DNA of 64,000 nt from Leisingera sp. ANG1. GTDB taxonomy: Bacteria; Pseudomonadota; Alphaproteobacteria; Rhodobacterales; Rhodobacteraceae. Made by a program: the position numbers and the translations under genes. Under the pieces are notes generated by a model, which did not search any database, was not told the DNA's origin, and saw only the letters and a list, made by a program, of their open reading frames with translations. Shown piece after piece: positions 43,701 through 53,256 of the stretch; positions within the stretch are counted from its first letter, which is position 1; every line of letters begins with the position of its first letter. The stretch covers positions 689,783 through 753,782 of the forward strand of contig NZ_AFCF02000001.1 in assembly GCF_000203975.2 (NCBI RefSeq), written 5' to 3'.

Positions 43701-44269
43701 ATGTTCGACCTTAGTCATGACACATTGAAAGAGCAGCGTGATTTCATGTCCTCACACGACGAGGCGCTTCAAAATGCGTCCGTCCTCCTAGGTGTCCAAC
43801 CCGCTCTGCGCCGGACCCAGGCGCTTTTCGACGAAATCAAGTTGGCCCAAAGGCTAACACGAAGATTGAACGCACCGTTCACAAGCTGACGTTGGAAGCG
43901 ATCATCTTGGGCCGGTTGCTCGCAGAAGAATGGCTCGAAGGAAGTCTGGTTACAAAAGGATCGACCCGGCTGATCATCTTGGAAGCCATACGGTCTCTCC
44001 GGGAGCGTGGGGGCCTCGTGGGCATCGACCAAGATCTGATCGAGCTCATGGGAGAGCAAATCCGCTATACGCAGAATGAAATCCGCTACGGCAAAGGCGA
44101 TGCCGCGATTTCGCAAGTTGTGGATGTGGATTGGGAACAGGATCAAAAGGTCATCGAGTACGTGAACCTGGCCTACCGCTGGAAAGAATTCAAAGCCGCC
44201 AAGATCGCACTGGATGACAAACTGGCCGCCATCCGCGACGCAGATGTCCTTCTGGCCAAGATCCTGTGA
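43701..44269 (+). pseudogene. Frameshifted hypothetical gene
   Basis: The 5' part (MFDLSHDTLKEQRDFMSSHDEALQNASVLLGVQPALRRTQALFDEIKLA) stops at 43889. The neighbouring frame continues smoothly as ANTKIERTVHKLTLEAIILGRLLAEEWLEGS to the stop at 44269, giving a product of about 185-190 residues if repaired. The break lies near 43850 (GCCCAAAGGCTAAC). Ribosome site TAGGAGAACACC precedes the ATG, so the gene was once well translated. The helical, charged product is not a known family. Position next to the right junction suggests it was cargo of the element. Confidence 0.65.
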
Positions 44270-44396
44270 GATGTCAGCGGAATGGCCAGGACATTTCGCG
44301 CTGTCCTGGCACATTCATTTGGAGACCAAACAGAAAGGATGCATCCTCGAACAAATAGGGCCCGGCTTCACGATCAGGAAGGGACGGCTGCTACGT

Positions 44397-44406
44397 ATGT
44401 GCTACA
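44397..44406. repeat. ATGTGCTACA, inverted copy of the left-junction repeat
   Basis: Reverse complement of TGTAGCACAT at 30913-30922, lying 71 bp inside the right att candidate. Confidence 0.4.
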
Positions 44407-44465
44407 CGCAAAATTCAGAACTGAAAAACCACACAAAATCAGCGCACTAAAATCAGTCGCACAAA

Positions 44466-44497
44466 TCCGTCATCGGCGCCACGCTCAAACGCGCGGC
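44466..44497. repeat. Attachment-site candidate attR: second copy of dusA 5' sequence
   Basis: Matches 30757-30788 at 28 of 32 positions, with the identical core GCCACGCTCAAACGCGC (44478-44494). On the minus strand it would encode AARLSVAPMTDLCD, the N-terminus of DusA, then a stop. Sequence to its right (44498-44585, toward the TRAP operon) would be the ancestral upstream end of dusA. Confidence 0.6.
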
Positions 44498-44585
44498 CTG
44501 GTGCAGTGGGGGCAAAATCTCTGATGCCGCGCCATATAGGCCCTGCACCGCCCGCTGCCAAGCCGCAGCGCAAAGCTCCCCGCTG

Positions 44586-45989
44586 CTAGCCCGCCAGGGA
44601 CGGAAGGTAGAGAACAATCCCGGGGAAGGCGACCAGCAAGGCAATCGTCACTGCATCGGCGATGAAGAACGGCGTGACGCCGCGGAACACATCCTGCACG
44701 CTCAGATCCTCGCGCACGCCGGCCACCACGAAACAGTTCAACCCGATGGGCGGGGTGATCAGGCAGAACTCGGCCATCTTCACCACCAGGATGCCGAACC
44801 AGATCGCGCACATGGTACCGCTCATGCCGAATGCGCTGTCTGCCGCGGCGACGCTTTCGCCGCCATTCAGCGCCATCACTGCCGGGTAGACCACCGGCAG
44901 GGTCAACAAGAGCATCCCGATAGCATCCATGAACATCCCCAGCACCGCGTAGGCCAAGAGGATGCAGATCAGGATCAGCATCGGCGACATCTCCAGCGAG
45001 GTGATCCAGTCTGAGAACGCCCCCGGCAGATCCGCAAAGCCGAGGAACCTCACATAAATCAGGACACCCCAGATGATGGTGAAGATCATCACTGTCAGCT
45101 TGGCGGTCTCCAAAAGCGCCGACTTCAGCTCCGCCCATTTCATCCCCTCCTTCAGCGCATAGAGGAACACAATGAAGGCCCCGATGGCACCGCCTTCGGT
45201 CGGGGTGCCCCAGGCATCGCCGCCAAAGGGGTTGTAGACAAAGCAGATGATGATCACGACCACCAGCACGATCGGCAGCGCGCCCGGCAGCGCCGCAAAC
45301 CGCTGGCCCCAGGTGAAACCCTTGACCGGTGGGCCGACGGTCTTGAAGACCACTGCGATGCCTACGATCAGCAGGCCATAGATCACCGCAGAAAACGCGC
45401 CGGGGATGAAGCCTGCCAGCAGCAGCTTGCCCACGTCCTGCTCAACAATGATCGCGTAGATGACCAGAATGGCGGAGGGCGGGATCAGCGAGGCCAGGGT
45501 GCCGCCCGCGGCCACCACACCAGCAGCAAAGCGCTTGTCATAGCCGATCGCCAGCATCTCCGGAATGGCGATCCGGGCAAAGACGGCAGAGGTCGCCACA
45601 GATGCACCCGACACCGCGGCAAAGCCCGCAGTGGCAAAAACAGTGGAGACCGCCAGCCCGCCCGGCAGCCAGGCGATCCAGCGTTTGGCGGCCACAAACA
45701 GCGCGCGGGTCAGACCTGCGTAATACGCGAGATATCCGATCAGGATGAAGGTCGGAATAAGGCTCAGTGCCTGGCTGGACACCTTGGAGTGCGGCACCTG
45801 ACCTGCGGTCTTGACCGCGATGGTCAGCGCTTTGCCAAAGCGCGCCGGGTCATAGCCGAACTTGGCCCAGAAGATCCAGATGAGACCCGCAAGCCCCGCC
45901 ATGCCGGCAGCAAAGGCCACCCGCATCCCCAAAACCACCATGGCCAGCAGGCCGCCCGTGACCCACAGGCCGATTTCAATCGGTTCCAT
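44586..45989 (-). CDS. dctM: TRAP transporter large permease (DctM)
   Basis: Membrane subunit of 467 residues with about 12-13 hydrophobic segments. DctM signatures: VSGASVATSAVFARIAIPEML and GTLASLIPPSAILVIYAIIVEQDVGKLLLAGFIPG. Together with DctQ it imports organic acids with a sodium gradient. Last gene of dctPQM on the minus strand, 5 bp after dctQ. The 3' end is followed by only 88 bp before the dusA-like att sequence, consistent with dusA having once been the next gene. Confidence 0.95.
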   Translation of the reverse strand: MEPIEIGLWVTGGLLAMVVLGMRVAFAAGMAGLAGLIWIFWAKFGYDPARFGKALTIAVKTAGQVPHSKVSSQALSLIPTFILIGYLAYYAGLTRALFVAAKRWIAWLPGGLAVSTVFATAGFAAVSGASVATSAVFARIAIPEMLAIGYDKRFAAGVVAAGGTLASLIPPSAILVIYAIIVEQDVGKLLLAGFIPGAFSAVIYGLLIVGIAVVFKTVGPPVKGFTWGQRFAALPGALPIVLVVVIIICFVYNPFGGDAWGTPTEGGAIGAFIVFLYALKEGMKWAELKSALLETAKLTVMIFTIIWGVLIYVRFLGFADLPGAFSDWITSLEMSPMLILICILLAYAVLGMFMDAIGMLLLTLPVVYPAVMALNGGESVAAADSAFGMSGTMCAIWFGILVVKMAEFCLITPPIGLNCFVVAGVREDLSVQDVFRGVTPFFIADAVTIALLVAFPGIVLYLPSLAG

Positions 45990-45994
45990 CTGCC

Positions 45995-46645
45995 TTACCC
46001 CTGCCCGCTGCCATTTGTGTCATGGCCCTGCATCTGGTCTGCTTCAGCTGCCGCCTGCTCTGCCGCGGTCTGGATCAGCGGCACCGCCACCGGCGCCTCC
46101 AGCCCCAGCACCAGCGCCCGCCCGTAGCCCCAGACCTGCAGCAGCAGCCGCAGGGCCAGCACCCCAAAGGCCACCGGCGCCAGCAGCTTGGCGGGCCAGA
46201 TCGGCAGGCCAATGTCGATGGAGCTGTCGCGGCTCCACAGCGGCGCGGCGAAATCGAAGGAGCGCAGGAAATGCGACCAGCTGCCCCAGACCAGCGCCAG
46301 GATCAGCAGCAGGATCAGCACAACCGAGACCAGCTCGAACAGCCACAGTGCACGTCTCCTCAGTGCGCCGATAAAGATATCCATGCGGATGTGGCCGCCC
46401 TGACGCTGCACATAGGCAATGCCCATGAATGCAATCAGCGGCATGATCTGCTCGATCCAGTCGACATAGCCGGGCAGCGGCGCATTGGCCGCGTTACGCC
46501 CGCCGACCGAAACCACCGCCAGAATCATCAGGGAGAACACCGCCAAGCCGCTCAGCAGTGCCAGCAACTGCTCTGCTTTCAGCAATCTTCGGTCCAGCCT
46601 GCTGATCAGGCTGCCATCCTCCAGCACCGCCGCGCTGCCTGCCAT
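45995..46645 (-). CDS. dctQ: TRAP transporter small permease (DctQ)
   Basis: A 216-residue protein with four hydrophobic segments (about 30-52, 65-85, 105-125, 155-175) and DctQ-type spacing; GGHIRMDIFIGALRRRALWL matches the V-(H/R)-x-D-I-x-x-x family motif. The C-terminus is a hydrophilic extension rich in Ala/Gln. Lies just upstream of dctM (5-bp gap) and downstream of dctP across a hairpin. Confidence 0.92.
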   Translation of the reverse strand: MAGSAAVLEDGSLISRLDRRLLKAEQLLALLSGLAVFSLMILAVVSVGGRNAANAPLPGYVDWIEQIMPLIAFMGIAYVQRQGGHIRMDIFIGALRRRALWLFELVSVVLILLLILALVWGSWSHFLRSFDFAAPLWSRDSSIDIGLPIWPAKLLAPVAFGVLALRLLLQVWGYGRALVLGLEAPVAVPLIQTAAEQAAAEADQMQGHDTNGSGQG

Positions 46646-46680
46646 GCCCTGCCCCCATCATTTCCGTAGTATCAAAGACA

Positions 46681-46714
46681 AAAAGGGGCCGGTGCTGTTC
46701 TGCCCGGCCCCTTT
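46681..46714 (-). terminator. Hairpin between dctP and dctQ (attenuating terminator)
   Basis: AAAGGGGCCGG / CCGGCCCCTTT stem with an 11-nt loop, and further A residues on the low-coordinate side giving a U-run in minus-strand RNA. Placed just after dctP, it would let more solute-binding protein be made than membrane subunits. Confidence 0.8.
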
Positions 46715-46728
46715 CTATTGCGTCAGGC

Positions 46729-47745
46729 TTAGCTGCCCGAGCGCACGTCGCTCAAGGTTTTCTGCACCAGGTCATAGAGCTCCTGCGCCGGCAGGCCTTG
46801 CGCGCTCATATCCTCGATCCACTTGGCACGGATCGGATCGGCGGCCACCTTGCGGAACTCGGCCAGTTGATCATCAGAGATCATCACCTTCTCGACGCCC
46901 TTCTCTTCCAGAACGCCGTCCCACTTGGTCAGCAGCGCGCCGTAGTTTTCCAGGTAGTGGGCAATCGCCTCCTCCACTGAACTGTCCAGTGCCTCGCGTT
47001 CGGCGTCGCTCAGGGCGTCATAGGCATCGGTGTTCACCACCACCGGGCAGTTCACGGTGCCAGGGTTCAGGTTTGCGGTCCACCAGTCGGCCTTGTTGAT
47101 GGTGCCAAAGCTGAGATGCGCGTGCTGGGCAAAGGCGACAGTGTCGACAACGCCGGATTCCATGGCGTTGTAGGCTTCGGTTGCGGTCACCGAAGTGGGA
47201 ACCGCGCCCACGGCCGAGAACGCCTGGCCGATGCCGCCGGTGGCGCGCACCCGCATGTCCTTGAACTCTGCCAGCTCATCGCGCGGCTCGCCGGTGCCGA
47301 CGATATTGTACTGCGGCATCGGCGAAGTCATCAGCAGCTTGGCGTTCCAGCGCGCCAGATCGGCCTGCACCGCCGGGTGGCCATAGACCGCGTGGCTGAC
47401 AGCGACCTCTTCTTCCAGCGTGTTCACGCCCAGGAACGGCAGTTCCAGCACGGTGATGGTCGGGTTCTTGTCGCGGTGGTATCCGGCGCAGAACTGCGCC
47501 ATCTCAAAGGCGCCAATGGAGATGCCGTCGAGGTTTTCCTTGTTCTTGGACAGCCCGCCATAGCTGATATTCAGGGTGAACTCGCCGCCGGTTTTCTCGG
47601 AGACCAGCTCCGCCAGCTTCTCCACATGTTCAGTGAAGGCGCGGCGCTTGCCCCACAGGGACACGTTCCACTCGGTGGCCGCGGCCTCGCCAGCGATGGC
47701 AAAACCCACAGCAGCCGCCACGGCGGCAGTCAGAAATCTGTTCAT
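46729..47745 (-). CDS. dctP: TRAP transporter substrate-binding protein (DctP)
   Basis: Periplasmic solute receptor of 338 residues with a signal peptide (MNRFLTAAVAAAVGFAIAGEAAA). TRAP receptor motifs are LAELVSEKTGGEFTLNISYGG, FKDMRVRATGGIGQAFSAVGAVPTSVTATEAYNAMESGVVDTV (with the conserved Arg that binds carboxylate, in MRVRATGG), and a FVVNTDAYDALSDAERE-like region. Ligand class is organic acids; the exact compound is not predictable. It is the first gene and has a hairpin after it. Confidence 0.94.
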   Translation of the reverse strand: MNRFLTAAVAAAVGFAIAGEAAATEWNVSLWGKRRAFTEHVEKLAELVSEKTGGEFTLNISYGGLSKNKENLDGISIGAFEMAQFCAGYHRDKNPTITVLELPFLGVNTLEEEVAVSHAVYGHPAVQADLARWNAKLLMTSPMPQYNIVGTGEPRDELAEFKDMRVRATGGIGQAFSAVGAVPTSVTATEAYNAMESGVVDTVAFAQHAHLSFGTINKADWWTANLNPGTVNCPVVVNTDAYDALSDAEREALDSSVEEAIAHYLENYGALLTKWDGVLEEKGVEKVMISDDQLAEFRKVAADPIRAKWIEDMSAQGLPAQELYDLVQKTLSDVRSGS

Positions 47746-48238
47746 GATGTAACTCTCCCGAATTGCGCCCTTGTGACTGCCGGCAAAAGGAAATCCGGCC
47801 TGGACGCTTGGCTGTCAGGCTAGCGGCAGGGATGCGCCCTGCCAAGCCCCCCGGCGGCAAAGGTGACGCAGCGACTCGCGCCGGGCATCTGGCGCCCGTT
47901 CCGCCCCGCCGGCACAATTTGCCGCAGGCTTCAGGCCGTCCCAGCCTGCGGCAGGACGCCGCTGCCGGGGCAATAGCGGCCCCGCAGGCAGCTATCAGCG
48001 TGCCCGGGACTTTACAGAAAAGGCCTTTAAAACAAGCGCTGGTATGCGCCGGCATGCAAATTACTTTTCAAACCCATCCTAAACCTTGAAATTCGTTTAC
48101 AGATAAATCCTTTGATACCGGCATTTTATTCACAAATTTTCAGACTGCGGTATTATCTGGCCCCAGGAGGAAACGGTTTGACAGCCACGGCACAGCGTTG
48201 TCGTTTGTCTTGCCAATAAAATTCTGGGAGGAAACCGA
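47746..48238. other. Intergenic region between dctP and acs with hairpin and leader
   Basis: 493 bp between divergent genes. A perfect 11-bp inverted repeat TGCCGCAGGCT/AGCCTGCGGCA (47920-47930 and 47943-47953, 12-nt loop) lies in the GC-rich half. The acs-proximal half (48050-48170) is AT-rich and should hold the acs promoter. A short leader frame precedes acs (48178-48219). No full gene is present. Confidence 0.6.
48178..48219 (+). promoter_or_regulatory. Possible 13-residue leader peptide ahead of acs
   Basis: A TTG start with an AGGAGGAAACGG ribosome site, then 12 codons and TAA, ending 19 bp before acs. The ribosome site is almost repeated before acs itself (GGGAGGAAACCG). Duplicate Shine-Dalgarno sequences could mean translational regulation or a remnant duplication. 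It is not known to be translated. Confidence 0.35.
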
Positions 48239-50200
<1,962 letters not shown>

Positions 50201-50207
50201 TTGAACA

Positions 50208-50891
50208 ATGAATATGGCAGTCATGACCCGTCCCGCCGTTCTGATCCTGCTGGGGCCTCCGGGCGCCGGCAAGGGCACCCAGGCGCGGATGCTTGAGGAA
50301 AAATTCGGCTATGTGCAGCTGTCGACCGGCGACCTCCTGCGCGAGGCGGTTGCCGCCGGCACGCCCGCCGGCCTTGCCGCCAAGGCGGTGATGGAGGCAG
50401 GCCAGCTGGTCAGCGACGAGATCGTGATCAACATCCTGCGCGACCGTCTGGCAGAGCCCGATTGCACCAAGGGCGTGATCCTCGACGGCTTTCCCCGCAC
50501 CACCGTTCAGGCCGAGGCGCTGGACGGTCTGCTGGCGGAAACGAACCAGAAGATCAACGCCGCGATCAGCCTGGAGGTGGACGACGCCGCCATGGTCGAG
50601 CGGATTTCAGGCCGCTACACCTGCGGAGGCTGCGGCGAAGGCTATCACGACAGCTTCAAACAGCCCGCGGAAGCCGGCAAATGCGACAAATGCGGCGGCA
50701 CCGAGATGAAGCGCCGCGCCGATGACAATGCAGAAACCGTTGCCAGCCGGCTGGAGGCCTATCACGCGCAGACCGCGCCGCTGATCGCTTACTACGGCGG
50801 AAAGGATGTTCTGAAAACCACAGATGCCATGGGCGGTATCGACGACATCGCCCAGGACATGGCGGCCATCGTGACCAAGGCCACCAGCTAA
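50208..50891 (+). CDS. adk: Adenylate kinase
   Basis: A 227-residue long-type adenylate kinase. P-loop GPPGAGKGT near residue 21, NMP-binding STGDLLREAV, and a LID with a zinc-type Cys arrangement (YTCGGCGEGYH, then CDKCGG) followed by RADDN and the catalytic Arg-rich region. A zinc-type LID is common in alphaproteobacteria. Placement beside acs is functionally sensible: AMP + ATP gives 2 ADP. Many related genomes also have a ribosomal-operon adk, so this may be a second copy. Confidence 0.95.
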   Translation: MNMAVMTRPAVLILLGPPGAGKGTQARMLEEKFGYVQLSTGDLLREAVAAGTPAGLAAKAVMEAGQLVSDEIVINILRDRLAEPDCTKGVILDGFPRTTVQAEALDGLLAETNQKINAAISLEVDDAAMVERISGRYTCGGCGEGYHDSFKQPAEAGKCDKCGGTEMKRRADDNAETVASRLEAYHAQTAPLIAYYGGKDVLKTTDAMGGIDDIAQDMAAIVTKATS

Positions 50892-50902
50892 CAACCAAGA
50901 AA

Positions 50903-50932
50903 CGGGGCCTGCCCTGACCCGGCAGGACCCCG
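50903..50932 (+). terminator. GC-rich hairpin after adk, terminator or attenuator
   Basis: CGGGGCCTGCC pairs with GGCAGGACCCCG (one bulge), 11 bp after the adk stop. No T-run follows, so it may only stabilise or attenuate the RNA toward the symporter genes. Confidence 0.45.
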
Positions 50933-50984
50933 TCCCCGGACATTGGAATACCCGTCGGACCCGCCTTGGCGGACCGGAGGAGTC

Positions 50985-51002
50985 ATGTCTGCGCGCCCGT
51001 GA
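50985..51002 (+). promoter_or_regulatory. Minimal leader frame before DUF4212
   Basis: AGGAG then ATG TCT GCG CGC CCG TGA (five codons), 78 bp before DUF4212, in a stretch with several ribosome-site-like AGGAGG sequences. Low support; could be chance. Confidence 0.2.
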
Positions 51003-51079
51003 ATCCGGCGGCAGGCAAACAGAGGAGGTCTGCCCTGCGCTCCCGCACGGCAGGCATGGAGGAAGAAGGAGGAGCCGCC

Positions 51080-51364
51080 ATGGCGGATCAAACCACAAAC
51101 GCGGACAAAGCCGCCGAAGCCGACAAGGGCTATTGGGCGGCAAATGTGCGCATCATCATCGTCAGCCTGATCATCTGGGCTGTTGTTTCATTCGGCTTCG
51201 GCATTCTGCTGCGCCCGATGCTGGCAGGCATCAAGGTCGGCGGCAGCGATCTGGGCTTCTGGTTCGCCCAGCAAGGCTCGATCCTGGTGTTCCTGGGGCT
51301 GATCTTTTTCTACGCGTTCCGGATGAACAAGCTGGACCGCGAATACGGCGTGGAGGAAGAATAA
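51080..51364 (+). CDS. DUF4212 small membrane subunit of the symporter
   Basis: A 94-residue protein with two hydrophobic segments (about 19-41, 58-80), as usual for DUF4212/SSS small subunits: the YWAANVRIIIVSLIIWAVVSFGFGILL opening is diagnostic. Start is the ATG at 51080, preceded by AGGAGGAGCC; the frame to 50966 lacks such a site. The gene is nearly always directly before a VC_2705-type sodium:solute symporter, and the gap here is 1 bp. Confidence 0.92.
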   Translation: MADQTTNADKAAEADKGYWAANVRIIIVSLIIWAVVSFGFGILLRPMLAGIKVGGSDLGFWFAQQGSILVFLGLIFFYAFRMNKLDREYGVEEE

Positions 51365-51365
51365 G

Positions 51366-53150
51366 ATGGACCAGTTTACCATCAACCTGCTGTTTGTGGG
51401 CGCGTCTTTCGCGCTCTACATCGGCATCGCGATCTGGGCCCGTGCGGGTTCCACATCTGAATTCTATGCCGCCGGCCGGGGTGTGCACCCCGTCACCAAC
51501 GGCATGGCCACTGCGGCCGACTGGATGTCGGCGGCGTCATTTATCTCGATGGCGGGCCTCATTGCCTTTACCGGCTATGACAACTCCACCTTCCTGATGG
51601 GCTGGACCGGCGGCTACGTTCTGCTGGCACTGCTGCTGGCGCCCTACCTGCGCAAGTTCGGCAAATTCACCGTCTCCGAATTCATCGGCGACCGGTTCTA
51701 TTCGCCCACCGCGCGCGTGGTGGCGGTGATCTGCCTGATCGTGGCCTCGACCACTTACGTGATCGGCCAGATGACCGGCGTCGGCGTGGCCTTTGGCCGC
51801 TTCCTGGAGGTTTCCAACACCGCAGGCCTGCTGATCGGCGCCTGTGTGGTCTTCGCCTACGCCGTGTTCGGCGGCATGAAGGGCGTGACCTACACCCAGG
51901 TGGCCCAGTACTGCGTCCTGATCATGGCCTACACCATCCCGGCCATCTTCATCTCGCTGCAGCTGACCGGCAACCCGATCCCGGCGCTCGGCCTGTTCGG
52001 CGACCACGCCGCAAGCGGCGAGCCGCTGCTGTCCAAGCTGGACGCCATCGTGACCGAGCTTGGCTTCAACGAGTACACCGCGCATCACGCCGACACCTTC
52101 AACATGGTGCTCTTCACCCTGTCGCTGATGATCGGCACCGCGGGCCTGCCCCACGTGATCATGCGCTTCTTCACTGTGCCGAAAGTAGCTGATGCCCGCT
52201 GGTCGGCCGGCTGGGCGCTGGTGTTCATCGCGCTCCTGTACCTGACCGCTCCGGCAGTCGGCGCCATGGCCCGCCTGAACATCACTGAGATGATGTGGCC
52301 GAACGGCGGCATCGAAGGCGGCGCCGTCACCGTGCAGCAGATCGAAGAAGATCCCAAGTACGACTGGATGGCGACCTGGCAGCAAACCGGCCTCCTGGGC
52401 TGGGAAGACAAGAACGGCGACGGTGCGATCCAGTACTACAACGACAAGAACGCCGATCTGCAGGCCACTGCCGAAGCCAACGGCTGGGCCGGCAATGAGC
52501 TGACCAACTTCAACCGCGACATCCTGGTTCTGGCCAATCCTGAGATTGCCAACCTGCCGGGCTGGGTGATCGGTCTGGTGGCCGCAGGCGGCCTGGCGGC
52601 TGCTCTTTCCACCGCTGCGGGCCTCTTGCTGGCGATCTCTTCGGCAGTCTCCCACGACCTGATCAAGGGCTCAATCAATCCGAACATCTCGGAAAAAGGC
52701 GAGCTGCTGTCGGCCCGTATCGCCATGGCCGTAGCCATCGCGGTGGCAACCTACCTGGGTCTGAACCCGCCGGGCTTTGCCGCACAGACCGTGGCACTGG
52801 CGTTCGGCCTGGCCGCTGCCTCGATCTTCCCTGCGCTGATGATGGGCATCTTCACCAAGGTGAACAACAAGGGCGCCGTGGCCGGCATGCTGGCAGGCCT
52901 GATCGTGACCCTGGTCTACATCTTCCTGCACAAGGGCTGGCTGTTCATCCCGGACACCAACTCCTTCACCGATGCAGATCCGCTGCTGGGCACCATCAAA
53001 TCCACCTCCTTCGGTGCGGTTGGCGCAATGGTGAACTTCGCGGTGGCCTTCATCGTCTCCAAATCGACCGAGGCCATCCCGGCCGAGATCGAGGAGCTGG
53101 TGGAAAGCGTCCGCATCCCGCGCGGCGCAGGGGCCGCACAGGACCACTGA
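51366..53150 (+). CDS. Sodium:solute symporter (VC_2705 family), probable acetate/short-chain acid permease
   Basis: SSS-family membrane protein of 594 residues with about 13 TM segments. N-terminal FYAAGRGVHPVTNGMATAADWMSAASFISMAG and TVSEFIGDRFYSP match the ActP-like group. Fixed family motifs continue to GLAAALSTAAGLLLAISSAVSHDLI, with an extra hydrophilic loop (about 310-380) typical of VC_2705. Neighbours acs and adk support acetate as substrate; propionate or pyruvate are alternatives. Confidence 0.92.
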   Translation: MDQFTINLLFVGASFALYIGIAIWARAGSTSEFYAAGRGVHPVTNGMATAADWMSAASFISMAGLIAFTGYDNSTFLMGWTGGYVLLALLLAPYLRKFGKFTVSEFIGDRFYSPTARVVAVICLIVASTTYVIGQMTGVGVAFGRFLEVSNTAGLLIGACVVFAYAVFGGMKGVTYTQVAQYCVLIMAYTIPAIFISLQLTGNPIPALGLFGDHAASGEPLLSKLDAIVTELGFNEYTAHHADTFNMVLFTLSLMIGTAGLPHVIMRFFTVPKVADARWSAGWALVFIALLYLTAPAVGAMARLNITEMMWPNGGIEGGAVTVQQIEEDPKYDWMATWQQTGLLGWEDKNGDGAIQYYNDKNADLQATAEANGWAGNELTNFNRDILVLANPEIANLPGWVIGLVAAGGLAAALSTAAGLLLAISSAVSHDLIKGSINPNISEKGELLSARIAMAVAIAVATYLGLNPPGFAAQTVALAFGLAAASIFPALMMGIFTKVNNKGAVAGMLAGLIVTLVYIFLHKGWLFIPDTNSFTDADPLLGTIKSTSFGAVGAMVNFAVAFIVSKSTEAIPAEIEELVESVRIPRGAGAAQDH

Positions 53151-53159
53151 CCTCCCCTG

Positions 53160-53186
53160 GGCGGGCTGCCTTCCCGGCGGCCCGCC
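53160..53186 (+). terminator. GC-rich hairpin after the symporter gene
   Basis: GGCGGGCTGCC pairs with GGCGGCCCGCC (one G-U), 6-nt... short loop, followed by TCTTCCCTC instead of a clean U-run. A weak terminator between the symporter and DUF294 genes. Confidence 0.45.
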
Positions 53187-53256
53187 TCTTCCCTCATGGT
53201 CCCGTCCGGTGTTTCACTGGCGGGGCCATTTTTCCTGAAGACGCCCAGGTATTCCC

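Noticed and set aside
43253-43714. A 153-residue plus-strand frame
   Set aside because: Basic and low-complexity, no ribosome site, overlaps the start of the following gene; considered chance.
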